64,000 bases of DNA from Morganella sibonii. GTDB lineage: Bacteria > Pseudomonadota > Gammaproteobacteria > Enterobacterales > Enterobacteriaceae. The number at the start of each line of letters is the position of its first letter. Position 1 is the stretch's first letter. Position numbers and translations under genes: made by a program. The stretch is from assembly GCF_040560245.1 (NCBI RefSeq), contig NZ_JAKMWP010000011.1; one strand, given 5' to 3'. Positions 33,942 through 43,011 of this stretch are shown here, piece after piece. The notes beneath the pieces are model-generated. The model had not been told where the DNA came from. It did not search any database and worked only from the letters and a program-made list of their open reading frames with translations.

Positions 33942-34925
33942 TTAACTTTCAGCTTTGCTGATTAAATCCATCATTTTTATTTTTGAATCGGTGGAGACTT
34001 TGCGGACTTCCAGCTCGATGTTGCGGTCATTCAGTGCTTTAAATGCCTCAATATCTTTCTCATCGATGGAAACCGCATTGTTAACCTGTTTTTTACCTTC
34101 GTGGAAAGCCATCCCGCCGATATTAACCGATTTGATCTCCACGCCGTCTTCCACCAGGCGCAGAACATCGGCCGGGTTGGTAAACAGGAGCATACAGCGG
34201 TCATTGGCGTATTTCGGGTTATTCCAGACACGGACCATTTTGGCGACATCCACCACGTGAGCGGTAACACCCGGAGGCGCGACCTGCTTAAGCAGTGTTG
34301 AGCGGACCGTATCGTTGGCGACATCGTCACTGACAACAATAATACGTTTGACGTTGGTTTCCTTGGTCCAGCGGGTGGCGACCTGGCCGTGGATCAGACG
34401 GTCATCGATACGGGCGAGGGCGATGGTCATGTGTCCGCCCGGGCCTGCCGGTGCCGCCGGCTGTGCGGCCGGTTTTGGTGCCGGAGCGGCTTTCGGTGCC
34501 GGTTCGTCCTGTGCTTTCAGGGCGCGGATACCTTCGCGGCCGGTTTCCAGTGCGACCGCAACCAGCTCCTGTAATGACGGATTGTCATCGCGGCACATAA
34601 AGGTTTCGACCAGCATCGGTACGTTGACGCCTGTGACTATCTCATAATTACTGTTGCCGCCTGCGGCCTGGTCCTGCTCGGTTACGATGCGGTTTGCTGC
34701 GTTGAACGGGCTGCCGCCCCAGGTATCAACGAGGAATAAAACCCCGTCAGCGGTTGATAAACCGGGCAGCTTTTCATTGTACTTCGCATATAGTGTGTCG
34801 GCATTTTCCCCCGGTACGAAATCGATGAAGGAGACGTTCTCCTGTTCACCGATCAGCATTTCAGTCGTGCGCAGTAACTGCTCAGCGGCTTTACCGTGGG
34901 TGCCAATCATAATGGCTATACTCAC
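33942..34925 (-). CDS. manX: Mannose PTS component IIAB
   Basis: 327 residues. IIA domain with phosphoacceptor His10 (MIGTHGKAAEQLL), an Ala/Pro-rich hinge at about 143-163 (PKAAPAPKPAAQPAAPAG), then the IIB domain with the active His in ARIDDRLIHGQVATRW. It takes phosphate from HPr and phosphorylates sugars entering through ManYZ. The hinge is longer and more proline-rich than in E. coli. First gene of the operon. Its 5' leader appears long (about 240 bases), a possible target for small-RNA control. Confidence 0.96.
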   Translation of the reverse strand: MSIAIMIGTHGKAAEQLLRTTEMLIGEQENVSFIDFVPGENADTLYAKYNEKLPGLSTADGVLFLVDTWGGSPFNAANRIVTEQDQAAGGNSNYEIVTGVNVPMLVETFMCRDDNPSLQELVAVALETGREGIRALKAQDEPAPKAAPAPKPAAQPAAPAGPGGHMTIALARIDDRLIHGQVATRWTKETNVKRIIVVSDDVANDTVRSTLLKQVAPPGVTAHVVDVAKMVRVWNNPKYANDRCMLLFTNPADVLRLVEDGVEIKSVNIGGMAFHEGKKQVNNAVSIDEKDIEAFKALNDRNIELEVRKVSTDSKIKMMDLISKAES

Positions 34926-35172
34926 CTCTGTTCCCCCTTAACATCAGACAGGATGGTTCTTGTGTATTACACAGAATCTTTTATGGGTCAGGAAAAAAAC
35001 CGTAAGACTCCGGTGTAAAGATAGTCTCAGGCCCGTGATACCGCTAATTATTTACGTTTAAGCAGCGGTAATTAATTTCGGGGCACTAATTAAATGACAG
35101 AGTAACATTCTATGGATGTAAAAAAACTTGCTTTCCGTCAGAAAACAACAAAACAGAAACATTAAACACTTA

Positions 35173-35266
35173 ATTATAGTTAATTATTGTGTTGAAAGAG
35201 TTATTTCTCAGAGTGATGGGTTGCGAATGAGGTATTTATCAGAGTGTTATGTTGATGAGTTTCACA
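35173..35266 (-). promoter_or_regulatory. Candidate manX promoter with CRP-like site
   Basis: On the minus strand TATAAT (35173-35178) is preceded by TGTGAAACTCATCAAC (35251-35266), similar to the CRP half-site pair TGTGA-N6-TCACA. The CRP-like centre would be near -92, an allowed class I position. Consistent with known CRP control of manXYZ in E. coli; here it is prediction only. The rest of the 34926-35408 gap holds the sdaA terminator and an inverted repeat TACCGCT / AGCGGTA at 35041-35072. Confidence 0.4.
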
Positions 35267-35337
35267 TATTGTTAGCATTTTTGCCTGAAAACAGGATGGT
35301 TTGATTGAAAAACAACCGGTGCTGATGCGCTTCAGGT

Positions 35338-35368
35338 AAAAAATATCCCTGCAATGTTGCAGGGATAT
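35338..35368 (-). terminator. sdaA terminator
   Basis: Inverted repeat ATATCCCTGCAA / TTGCAGGGATAT followed on the minus strand by T6, 40 bases after the sdaA stop. Confidence 0.85.
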
Positions 35369-35408
35369 TAATGTTACCGAATTATGTTTTGTGACTTAAT
35401 TCACAAAA

Positions 35409-36773
35409 TCAGTCGCACTGAACCTTGATTGCAAGACCGCCGCGTGATGTTTCACGGTATTTGGCGTTCATGTCTTTCCCGGTTTCATACATAGTTTCGA
35501 TGACTTTATCGAGAGAAACACGCGGTGCGCTGGTACGGCGCATAGCCATACGGGCGGCGTTGATCGCTTTCACGGAGGCAATGGCGTTACGTTCGATACA
35601 TGGCACCTGAACCTGACCGGCAACCGGGTCACAGGTTAAGCCCAGGTTGTGTTCCATGCCGATTTCGGCTGCGACACAAACCTGTTCCGCACTGCCGCCG
35701 AGGATTTCAGTCAGACCGGCCGCTGCCATGGAGCAGGCTACGCCGACTTCGCCCTGGCAACCGACTTCCGCACCGGAGATAGATGCGTTCATCTTGTACA
35801 GAATACCGACCGCGCCGCAGGCGAGGAAGTAGCGGAGGTAGGTTTCCGGCGTGACTTTCTCGATGCAGTGATCATAATACGCCAGTACAGCAGGCACGAT
35901 CCCGCAGGCACCGTTTGTCGGTGCGGTGACCACACGGCCGCCCGCGGCGTTTTCTTCGTTGACGGCCAGTGCAAACATGTTAACCAGATCAACCACGTTC
36001 ATCGGGTCTTTGGACAGATTACCGGCTGAGTTGATCAGGCGGTTCAGCGCAGCAGCACGGCGCGGTACACGCAGCGGCCCCGGCAGAATACCTTCGGTTT
36101 CCAGACCATGGGCGATACAGTCAGTCATGGTTTTGTAGACATCGGCGAAATACGCGTCGATCTCTTCACGGCTGTGCATATCCAGCTCATTTTTCAGCAT
36201 CAGAGAGGAGACAGAAAGCCCGGTCTGATGACAGTGATTGAGCAGCTCTTCAGCTGAAGCATACGGGTAGGAGACCGGTGTTTCGTTGGCGTTATCCTGG
36301 CCGAAATGCTCTGCATCGACGATAAACCCGCCGCCGATGGAGTAATAGGTTTTGGTGTACAGTTCTTCATCACCGGCAAATGCAGTGATGCTCATACCGT
36401 TTTCGTGCAGCGGCAGGTTACCGGTGTGGAAATTCATGCCGCCTTCACGCGGGAAATCCACGGTCTGCTGACCATTAGCCAGTGACAGACGCTCAGTCTC
36501 TTCCACATTGCGGATAAAACCGGCAATACCATCGATATCCACGGTTGCCGGTAAGTTACCGGCCAGACCCATAATGATGGCGATATCGGTGTGGTGACCT
36601 TTCCCGGTTAAGGAGAGTGATCCGTAGACATCAACAGAAACGCGGGTCACACGGGAAATCAGACCTTTTTCGACCAACTCATCAGCAAACTGCTTCCCGG
36701 CTTTCATCGGCCCTACGGTATGGGAGCTGGAAGGACCAATACCCACTTTAAACATGTCAAAAACGCTAATCAC
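35409..36773 (-). CDS. sdaA: L-serine dehydratase SdaA
   Basis: 454 residues from a GTG at 36773, preceded by AAGGAG; the E. coli gene also starts with GTG and encodes 454 residues. The N-terminal half starts ISVFDMFKVGIGPSSSHTVG. The C-terminal half has the cluster-binding cysteines in TNGACGIVPAV, GMEHNLGLTCDPVAG and CIERNA, consistent with the [4Fe-4S] enzyme. It deaminates L-serine to pyruvate. Order pabB-nudL-sdaA is conserved with E. coli. A terminator follows. Confidence 0.96.
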   Translation of the reverse strand: MISVFDMFKVGIGPSSSHTVGPMKAGKQFADELVEKGLISRVTRVSVDVYGSLSLTGKGHHTDIAIIMGLAGNLPATVDIDGIAGFIRNVEETERLSLANGQQTVDFPREGGMNFHTGNLPLHENGMSITAFAGDEELYTKTYYSIGGGFIVDAEHFGQDNANETPVSYPYASAEELLNHCHQTGLSVSSLMLKNELDMHSREEIDAYFADVYKTMTDCIAHGLETEGILPGPLRVPRRAAALNRLINSAGNLSKDPMNVVDLVNMFALAVNEENAAGGRVVTAPTNGACGIVPAVLAYYDHCIEKVTPETYLRYFLACGAVGILYKMNASISGAEVGCQGEVGVACSMAAAGLTEILGGSAEQVCVAAEIGMEHNLGLTCDPVAGQVQVPCIERNAIASVKAINAARMAMRRTSAPRVSLDKVIETMYETGKDMNAKYRETSRGGLAIKVQCD

Positions 36774-36963
36774 GTCAGACTCCTTAAAAAACAATGTAAT
36801 AGTGATTTATCGTAAAGCGCGTTACTTTACTGTTATTTGCTCACACGGATAAAGTAGTTTATCGCATTTTTCACTGCGTAACAGCGCTTTCGGATAAAAA
36901 TCGGGCATACCTGATGAAAAAAAACAGGGGGAAATAGGGCAGAAGTGTGAAATCGGTTACAAA

Positions 36964-37530
36964 TCAATCATTTTTCACTTGCGTTGCGAGACGATATAAA
37001 ATACCGGCTGTTAACCCCCAAATCATCCGTCCTTCATATAAGTAAAAGTAGAGGCGGCGCTCCACGGTATTACGGGTCATATCAATGTAGCGGTAACGGC
37101 TCAGGTCAAGGGCGGCATCAAGCGGCAGTTCAAAGATATCCGCCACTTCCTGCGGGTTACCCGACAGCGGCAGTGATGACGGAATAATTCCGACCACCGG
37201 TGTCACCCGGAAACCTGTCACACTGTCCACCGGCGCCATCTGTCCCAGCACCTGTACAGACTGCGGCGGAATACCGACTTCCTCGCGTGCCTCACGCAGT
37301 GCCGTGGCGATGGGGGAGATTTCACCGGGGTCCGCCGCGCCGCCCGGCAGGGCAATCTGACCGGGATGGGAGCGCATCGATGCGGCCCGCTGAGTCAGCA
37401 GAATGCCGGGCCGCTCTTTATTGGTAATCGGCAATAACACTGCCGCCCGGCGGTCACGTTCACCGGCAATTTCTGCTTCAGAGGGGCGGGTTAACTGAAA
37501 CCGCGGAATAAAGCGTTCAAGCGGACTCAT
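36964..37530 (-). CDS. nudL: CoA pyrophosphatase NudL
   Basis: 188 residues, similar to E. coli NudL (192). The Nudix box spans about residues 64-86: GAADPGEISPIATALREARE, then EVGI, plus the CoA-type motif LLTQRAASMRSHPGQIALPG directly before. It hydrolyses CoA and related nucleotides. Its start overlaps the end of pabB by 14 bp, so the two are cotranscribed and coupled. Confidence 0.93.
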   Translation of the reverse strand: MSPLERFIPRFQLTRPSEAEIAGERDRRAAVLLPITNKERPGILLTQRAASMRSHPGQIALPGGAADPGEISPIATALREAREEVGIPPQSVQVLGQMAPVDSVTGFRVTPVVGIIPSSLPLSGNPQEVADIFELPLDAALDLSRYRYIDMTRNTVERRLYFYLYEGRMIWGLTAGILYRLATQVKND

Positions 37531-38908
37531 TTTTTCTCTCCGGCAGCACCGTCAGGATGCGGCCCAGTTTATCAAACGTTTCCTGGTATTCGTCTGCGGC
37601 ACGGCTGTCGGCGACGATCCCGCCGCCTGCCCGGCAATAAAGATGGTTGTCTTCCGCAATCAGGGTTCTGATCGCGATATTGGTGTCCATGGTGCCGCAG
37701 GCACTGATATAACCGATAGCGCCGCAGTAGGCGTGGCGGCGGACAGGCTCGAGTTCTTCAATGATTTCCATCGCGCGGATTTTCGGCGCGCCGGTAATGG
37801 AACCGCCGGGAAAACAGGCCCGCAATAAATGTGCCGCCCGGCATGCGGCAGGTAATTGTGCGGTAATGGTACTGACCAGATGCCAGACCGCCGGGAACGG
37901 CTCAACAGCAAACAGCGAGGGTACACTGACCGAACCCGGAAGTGCCACCCGGCCGATATCATTGCGCATCAGATCAACAATCATCAGGTTTTCCGAACGA
38001 TCTTTTTCTGACGCGGCCAGTGCCTGTTTTTCTGCCTCGTCAGCCTGCGGATCAGCCAGATGACGCGGACGGGTACCTTTAATAGGACGGGTTTCGGCGG
38101 TGCCGTCTTTCAGCCACAGGAAGCGTTCCGGCGAGACAGATAACACAGCGGCATCCGGCAGGCGGAGAAATGCGGAAAACGGTGCTTTGTTTTCGTCATT
38201 CAGCCGCAGAAAAGCCTGCCATTCATCCCCCTCATACGGGGCGGTGAATCCCTGTGATAAGTTGACCTGATAACAGTCACCGGCCTGTAAATACTCATGA
38301 ATACGGGCAATATTGGCGTGATATTCCGTTTCGGTCATATCGGACTGCCAGTCACCGGTCAGGGCGAAAGGCACGGTTTCCGGTGCGGTCTGGTTTTCCA
38401 GCCAGTGCAGACGTGCGGCGGGATCAGTATAAGTGATTAATGTGGCGCAGCGGCGCTGGTGGTCAACAATCACTGCCCAGTCATAAATACCGACAGCCAT
38501 GTCCGGGACAGAGAGTTCATTGCGTGCCAGCGACGGCAGGGATTCAGTCCGCCGTCCGAGATCATATCCCCACAATCCCATAGCACCGCCCGCAAACGGA
38601 TAATCATCGTGCGGCAGCGGATTCAGCCCGCACTGCACCAGCGCAGTATCCAGTAACTGAAACGGGTCCTCATTTTGACGGACACACCGGCCCCGGCTAT
38701 CTTCAGTTAAGGTTTCATCCCCCCGGGTGGTCAGGGTCATCAGGGGATCGGCGGTCAGAATATCAAAGCGGTTATGCTGATGTTGTGCACTGCCGGAGTG
38801 CAGCAGCATGGCCCACGGCTGGTGTGACAGCGGGGCAAACAGGGTCAGGGCAAGACCGGGCTGATATTCGAGCGGTGTCAGTACAGGTACGGAATGTGAT
38901 GTCATCAT
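37517..38908 (-). CDS. pabB: Aminodeoxychorismate synthase component I
   Basis: 463 residues; E. coli PabB has 453. N-terminal anthranilate synthase-I-like domain and C-terminal chorismate-binding domain with ETRPIKGTRPRH, SEKDRSENLMIVDLMRNDIG, FPGGSITGAPKIRAMEII and GRILTVLPE. It forms 4-amino-4-deoxychorismate with PabA for folate synthesis. The PIKGT lysine motif distinguishes PabB from TrpE. Overlaps nudL downstream; divergent from yoaH. Confidence 0.95.
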   Translation of the reverse strand: MMTSHSVPVLTPLEYQPGLALTLFAPLSHQPWAMLLHSGSAQHQHNRFDILTADPLMTLTTRGDETLTEDSRGRCVRQNEDPFQLLDTALVQCGLNPLPHDDYPFAGGAMGLWGYDLGRRTESLPSLARNELSVPDMAVGIYDWAVIVDHQRRCATLITYTDPAARLHWLENQTAPETVPFALTGDWQSDMTETEYHANIARIHEYLQAGDCYQVNLSQGFTAPYEGDEWQAFLRLNDENKAPFSAFLRLPDAAVLSVSPERFLWLKDGTAETRPIKGTRPRHLADPQADEAEKQALAASEKDRSENLMIVDLMRNDIGRVALPGSVSVPSLFAVEPFPAVWHLVSTITAQLPAACRAAHLLRACFPGGSITGAPKIRAMEIIEELEPVRRHAYCGAIGYISACGTMDTNIAIRTLIAEDNHLYCRAGGGIVADSRAADEYQETFDKLGRILTVLPERKNESA

Positions 38909-38990
38909 TAAATTTGTCAGTAATCTGTGTCCGGAAACTGCCGGTTATTTTATCGGAAAACAGGCGGATGCGTACCGCCATCATTATGAG

Positions 38991-38996
38991 TATAAT
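38991..38996 (+). promoter_or_regulatory. Likely -10 element for yoaH
   Basis: TATAAT at 38991-38996, 34 bases before the yoaH start. The matching -35 is weak. Confidence 0.4.
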
Positions 38997-39029
38997 GTGT
39001 TTTTTACTGAAATGTTATAGAAGGTGATT

Positions 39030-39221
39030 ATGTTTACCGGAATGCCCGCGTTAAGTCATGAAGAACAGCAGGCCGCTGTTGAGCGTATCCATACCCTGAT
39101 GCAGGAAGGAATGAGCAGTGGTGAGGCCATCGCACAGGTTGCGGCAGAGTTACGCGAACGGCATCACGGCGGTGAGCAGATCCGCGCGATGTTTGATGAG
39201 GAAGATGACGATAGCGAATAA
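39030..39221 (+). CDS. yoaH: YoaH family small protein
   Basis: 63 residues from the ATG at 39030, with AAGG six bases upstream; E. coli YoaH has 59. The signature is HEEQQAAVERIHTLMQEGMS followed by SGEAIAQVAAELRE, and an acidic tail (DEEDDDSE). Small helical protein of unknown function (UPF0181). Divergent from pabB as in E. coli. Confidence 0.92.
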   Translation: MFTGMPALSHEEQQAAVERIHTLMQEGMSSGEAIAQVAAELRERHHGGEQIRAMFDEEDDDSE

Positions 39222-39364
39222 CAGAAACAAATATTTAACAAGTGTCACAATTTCCTGATAATAAATATGTTAGTTTGAATCAATAAGCATTAAGTAAAAT
39301 TTGATTAAGCGCTATTGTATAAAAATGACATTTAGTCTCTTTCGGGATTAAAACAGGAGGTTTT

Positions 39365-39748
39365 ATGAAAGCAATGAATCTGTTCACCCGTACCGGATTG
39401 GCAGGTGCAGGTATTCTGCTGGCATTCACCGTCAGCGCACAGGCGCCGGCGACAGCAGAAGTCAAAAATGAGCGTATGGTGACGTTCCCGTCGTGCGAAT
39501 CGCTGAACAAAGATCAGATAGCGGCACAGGTGAAATATGATTTTGTGCAGAGCCGTTACCCGCGCTGGCAGGATGATAAAGCGCTGCTGGGCAGCAAGCC
39601 GGTTGCCTGGGTTAATGTGGCGGAAGTGACTGAGAAAGACGGTAATTACAGTGTGCCGCTGGTAGTGCGCGGCTCGAAAAAGCAGGTCAGCTATACCGTT
39701 GATATCAATTGCGCGGCGAAAACCATGACTTACAGTCTGCCGCAGTAA
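39365..39748 (+). CDS. yebF: YebF-like exported protein
   Basis: 127 residues; E. coli YebF has 118. Signal peptide ending near ...VSAQA. The mature part matches YebF in order: VTFPSCESLNKDQIAAQVK, SRYPRWQDDKALLG, PVAWVNVAEV, and YTVDINCAAKTM. The two cysteines that form the YebF disulfide are present. YebF is carried to the medium in E. coli and shares a fold with the colicin M immunity protein; its role is unresolved. AGGAGG lies just upstream. Identity is moderate, so the symbol is by motif order. Confidence 0.82.
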   Translation: MKAMNLFTRTGLAGAGILLAFTVSAQAPATAEVKNERMVTFPSCESLNKDQIAAQVKYDFVQSRYPRWQDDKALLGSKPVAWVNVAEVTEKDGNYSVPLVVRGSKKQVSYTVDINCAAKTMTYSLPQ

Positions 39749-39769
39749 TGATACTGACGGTTAAACCGT

Positions 39770-39796
39770 AAAAAGGCGTGCAACTGCACGCCTTTG
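39770..39796. terminator. Bidirectional terminator yebF / holE
   Basis: Inverted repeat AGGCGTGCA / TGCACGCCT with A-rich and T-rich flanks between the convergent genes. Confidence 0.8.
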
Positions 39797-39802
39797 TTAT
39801 AT

Positions 39803-40036
39803 TCAGCGTTTGGCGTTCGGCTCATACGGCAGGCGGGATAATCCGGCACTGCGCTGACGGTAAAACACCAGACGTTCAGCAAAATAGGCACGCAGGGATT
39901 CCGGCAGTGTCTGCTGCACCTGCTCGGCAATCACCGGCATATTATAGCGCTCTTTAAAGGCGACACCGGATGCGGCTAAGTCCGCATTAATTTTATCCAT
40001 CTCTTCCTGACTGAGTTCGGCAAGATTATAACTCAC
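39803..40036 (-). CDS. holE: DNA polymerase III theta subunit
   Basis: 77 residues (E. coli 76). NLAELSQEEMDKINADLAAS, GVAFKERYNMPVIAEQV and LSRLPYEPN are near-identical to E. coli HolE. It binds and stabilises the epsilon proofreading subunit. Location near copC/copD corresponds to E. coli. Confidence 0.96.
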   Translation of the reverse strand: MSYNLAELSQEEMDKINADLAASGVAFKERYNMPVIAEQVQQTLPESLRAYFAERLVFYRQRSAGLSRLPYEPNAKR

Positions 40037-40273
40037 AATATGCTCCTGTAACGGCTGACGGCCTTAACTTAACTGAGCTTCCGCCGGACTGCAAGCCCGG
40101 ATTGGGGCGTGTTCGGTTCAACCATAAAGAGAATGCGATTAATTCTGATTATCTTTACAAAATCATTTTGTTTTCAATATGTTGTGAAATTATTAAATAG
40201 CACTTTTCTTCCCGGCAGGAGTGTGCATAATGACCGCAGATAATGAAATAAACTATTACTCAGGAGCCTGTAT

Positions 40274-40780
40274 ATGTTAAAGACGGATATGGTCAAACAA
40301 CTGAATGCCCAGCTGAATCTTGAATTCTATTCCTCAAATTTATATCTGCAGATGAGCGCATGGTGTGCGGATAAAGGTTACGAGGGTGCTGCCGCATTTT
40401 TAAAAGCGCATGCCGCGGAAGAAATGGAACATATGCAGCGCCTGTTTAATTATCTCAGCGATACCGGCGCGATGCCGCTGCTGGGAGCCATCGATGCACC
40501 ACCGACTGAATTCGGTTCAGTGAGTGAAGTTTTCACTCTGACGCTGGAGCATGAAAAATTAATTACTGATGAAATTAATAAACTGGTACATGCTGCGCTG
40601 ACCTCACAGGATTACTCCACCTTTAACTTCCTGCAATGGTATGTGGCTGAACAACACGAAGAAGAAAAACTGTTCAAATCTGTACTTGATAAATTTGCAA
40701 TGGTGGGTGACAGCGGTAAATCGATGTTCCTGCTGGATAAAGATCTGGGTCGCATGGCGAGCGAGCCTTCAGCAAGCTGA
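40274..40780 (+). CDS. ftnA: Bacterial non-haem ferritin
   Basis: 168 residues (E. coli FtnA 165). Ferroxidase residues: Glu17 in LNLEFYSSNLY, Glu50 and His53 in HAAEEMEHMQRL, Glu94 in LEHEKLI, and the late QWYVAEQHEEEKLFKS. Stores iron as a 24-mer in the cytoplasm. In E. coli ftnA is elsewhere, so its position between holE and copC is a local difference. A strong terminator follows. Confidence 0.96.
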   Translation: MLKTDMVKQLNAQLNLEFYSSNLYLQMSAWCADKGYEGAAAFLKAHAAEEMEHMQRLFNYLSDTGAMPLLGAIDAPPTEFGSVSEVFTLTLEHEKLITDEINKLVHAALTSQDYSTFNFLQWYVAEQHEEEKLFKSVLDKFAMVGDSGKSMFLLDKDLGRMASEPSAS

Positions 40781-40811
40781 TTATTGCTAACAGCATTATT
40801 ATTTATAATAT

Positions 40812-40856
40812 AACCACACAATTATCATAATATACTGATATTTGTGTGGTTTTTAT
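40812..40856 (+). terminator. ftnA terminator
   Basis: Stem AACCACACAA / TTGTGTGGTT with an AT-rich 20-base loop, followed by a T-rich tract, 31 bases after the ftnA stop. Confidence 0.8.
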
Positions 40857-40971
40857 TTGTGTTACCGATCACAAAAAACACTCTCCGGCCTGTGAAGGTT
40901 TCCGCAATACCCCCGGTTGCGCTAGTATGTCACGCATAATTACATCACCTGCAAAAATGAGGCATACCATT

Positions 40972-41355
40972 ATGTTAACTAACCTGACGGCGCACTGGCG
41001 CAAATTATCTGCTGTTGTTGTTTTATTCGTTGGTTTATCCGGCCAGCAGGCTTTCGCACATGCGCATGTCAAAACGCTGGTACCGGCGGCTGATACCGCA
41101 GTGACCGGGTCGCCTGAACATATCTCACTGGACTTCTCCGAAGGTATTGAACTTAAATTCAGTAAAATCAGTGTGAAAGATGCACAAAATAAGAGTGTGG
41201 CAGCCGGAAAACCGGAACTGGCGGAAGGGAATGATACCCGCCTGATCCTCCCGCTGACGGAAACGCTGCCTGCCGGTGTCTATCATGTCGAATGGAAAGT
41301 GGTTTCTGTTGACGGACATAAAACCAACGGTGACTATCAGTTTACGGTGAAATAA
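40972..41355 (+). CDS. yobA: CopC-domain periplasmic copper-binding protein YobA
   Basis: 127 residues from the ATG at 40972 (GAGG 9 bases upstream). Signal peptide ends HA in QQAFAHAHVK, placing a copper-binding His at the mature N terminus. CopC motifs: LDFSEGIELKFSKISV and the end VSVDGHKTNGDYQFTV with the second copper ligands. Binds Cu in the periplasm. First of three genes (yobA-yebZ-yebY), spaced 7 bp from the next. Confidence 0.92.
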   Translation: MLTNLTAHWRKLSAVVVLFVGLSGQQAFAHAHVKTLVPAADTAVTGSPEHISLDFSEGIELKFSKISVKDAQNKSVAAGKPELAEGNDTRLILPLTETLPAGVYHVEWKVVSVDGHKTNGDYQFTVK

Positions 41356-41362
41356 GCCGGTT

Positions 41363-42262
41363 ATGGAACTGACACCGGAAGCGCTGCTGATTATCTGCCG
41401 CTTCATTCATTTTACGGCCGTGATGCTCCTTGCGGGCTGCGGCCTGTTCTCTGTCCTGCTCTCCGGTGACCGGGTGGCGCTGCTGCTGCGGGTCAGGCTT
41501 CGTTACACTGCGCACTGTGCAGCGGTGCTCACGGCTCTGACAACCGTTCTCTGGCTGCTGTTACAGGCAGCACTAATGGGGGACGGCTGGGCAGATATGC
41601 AGGACTCGGATATTATATTCGCCGTACTGTCGACATCTTTCGGGGAGATCTGGCGCTGGCAACTGATGCTTGCGGTGGTTCTCTGCGGCGGATTGCTTCT
41701 GCCGGCCGGCAGAGCACAAAGTTCGCTGTTTCTGGTGTGTGCGGCAGTGATGCTGGCGCTGCATGCGTTTACCGGCCACGGCATGCTGTACAGCGGCTGG
41801 GCGGGGCGGTTATATCAGCTTAATCAGGTTGTACATCTGCTCAGTGCTGCTTACTGGTTCGGCGGATTATGGCCGTTCCTGGTTTGTCTGCTGATCCTGC
41901 TCCGGCGGGACACGCTTGCAGAGGGGCTGCCAAAGGAAGTCACCGCGACACTGATCCGTTTTTCGAACCTGGGTCACCTCGCTGTCTTCCTGGTACTGGC
42001 AACCGGCCTTATCAGCACCCTGATGCTGCTGCCGGACTGGCCGCAGTGGAGCGGCAGTGATTATCAGGCACTGTTGTGGCTGAAAACCGGGCTGGTACTG
42101 ACGATGGTTCTGCTGGCGGTAATCAACCGTTATGCGGTAGTACCGAAAATCGCACAATCAGGCCGCTTCCGCCTGTTGATGATTAACAGCTGGATTGAGA
42201 TAATTCTCGGCACACTGGCCATTTTAATGGTGGCGATTTTTGCAACTTATCAGCCTGCGTAA
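41363..42262 (+). CDS. yebZ: CopD-domain inner-membrane protein YebZ
   Basis: 299 residues (E. coli 290) with eight hydrophobic helices. Features of CopD: RFIHFTAVMLLAGCGLFSV, HAFTGHGMLYSG, LNQVVHLLSAAYWFGGLWPF and LIRFSNLGHLAVF with conserved His. Predicted to move copper across the inner membrane together with CopC. Middle gene of the yobA-yebZ-yebY operon. Confidence 0.92.
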   Translation: MELTPEALLIICRFIHFTAVMLLAGCGLFSVLLSGDRVALLLRVRLRYTAHCAAVLTALTTVLWLLLQAALMGDGWADMQDSDIIFAVLSTSFGEIWRWQLMLAVVLCGGLLLPAGRAQSSLFLVCAAVMLALHAFTGHGMLYSGWAGRLYQLNQVVHLLSAAYWFGGLWPFLVCLLILLRRDTLAEGLPKEVTATLIRFSNLGHLAVFLVLATGLISTLMLLPDWPQWSGSDYQALLWLKTGLVLTMVLLAVINRYAVVPKIAQSGRFRLLMINSWIEIILGTLAILMVAIFATYQPA

Positions 42263-42293
42263 CTCTCAGGCGGGCTGACAACCGGGACACACG

Positions 42294-42632
42294 ATGATGA
42301 AAGCTCTGGCATTAATTCCTCTTTTACTGGCGGGAGCGGCACAGGCTGCGCCGCTGAAAACCATCAGCAAATTCCAGTTTGGTGAGAAATGGCCGTTTAC
42401 CCGTGAGGAAGTGATGATCAACTGCCGGGACGGAAATGCACTGTGGGTGATTAATCCGTCCACACTGATGTCATACCCGCTGAATGATGTGGCGACGCAA
42501 CAGGCGAAAGAGCAGAAAATAAAAGTGACTGACCTCTCAGTTATTACATTAAAACAACCCGGAAACCCGGAAAAAGAGATGGATCTGACCCCGGTGAAAG
42601 AGGCTGCCGGTGCGCTGTGTGGTGATAAATAA
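42294..42632 (+). CDS. yebY: DUF2511 periplasmic protein YebY
   Basis: 112 residues, like E. coli YebY (113). Signal peptide (LIPLLLAGAAQAAP), then WPFTREEVMINCRDGNALWV and INPSTLMSYPLND, diagnostic of the family. Two cysteines probably form a disulfide. Function unproven; linkage with CopC/CopD suggests copper. Last gene of the operon; the SdsR RNA gene follows. Confidence 0.93.
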   Translation: MMKALALIPLLLAGAAQAAPLKTISKFQFGEKWPFTREEVMINCRDGNALWVINPSTLMSYPLNDVATQQAKEQKIKVTDLSVITLKQPGNPEKEMDLTPVKEAAGALCGDK

Positions 42633-43011
42633 CACATATTAATTATGAAATTTAACGATTAATATTCGGTTATTAATTAACCAACTGAAATATAAGCCAT
42701 TTAAATCAGATATATGTTAACGATTTGATAAATAAATATTTTGCATATGTAACCAAACCGACTAATCTTAATCATGTAGGTTGTACGATATTTTCAATGG
42801 CAATTTTAGCGCACGGCTCGCTACGAGCCTTTTTCCCTGGACCGGATAGAGGACTTTATCCGGTCTCTTTTTTATTCCCGCCGTTTTTTCTCTCCTTATT
42901 CCCGGAAAATGTGAAAGGATTTGTAATTATTCCTATAGGGCTGCCCTGTTATTTGATATAAATTAAACATTACTTTAACCGGATATTTAACCCGTAACTG
43001 TAGTGTGACAC
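42633..43011. other. Intergenic region carrying sdsR and msrC upstream DNA
   Basis: No protein gene is supported. Contents: SdsR with its sigma-S-like promoter (CTAATCTTAA at 42762-42771) and terminator, and AT-rich sequence before msrC. An antisense RyeA/SraC transcript exists in E. coli at this place and could exist here. Confidence 0.7.
42775..42873 (+). ncRNA. sdsR: SdsR (RyeB) small RNA
   Basis: Block from 42801, CAATTTTAGCGCACGGCTC, then a short hairpin, CCCTGGACCGGATA, and a terminator GACCGGATA...TATCCGGTC followed by T6, follows the E. coli SdsR order and length (about 100 nt). CTAATCTTAA just upstream matches the sigma-S -10 consensus CTATACTTAA. SdsR acts with Hfq on mRNAs including outer-membrane and mismatch-repair targets in stationary phase. 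Position next to yebY is conserved. The 5' end is estimated. Confidence 0.9.

Noticed and set aside
40972..42632. copC-copD-yebY as a horizontally acquired copper island
   Set aside because: It is the ordinary yobA-yebZ-yebY operon in the same neighbourhood as in E. coli.
42725..42961. 78-codon plus-strand ORF
   Set aside because: It covers the SdsR gene, its promoter and terminator; the sequence is explained by the small RNA.
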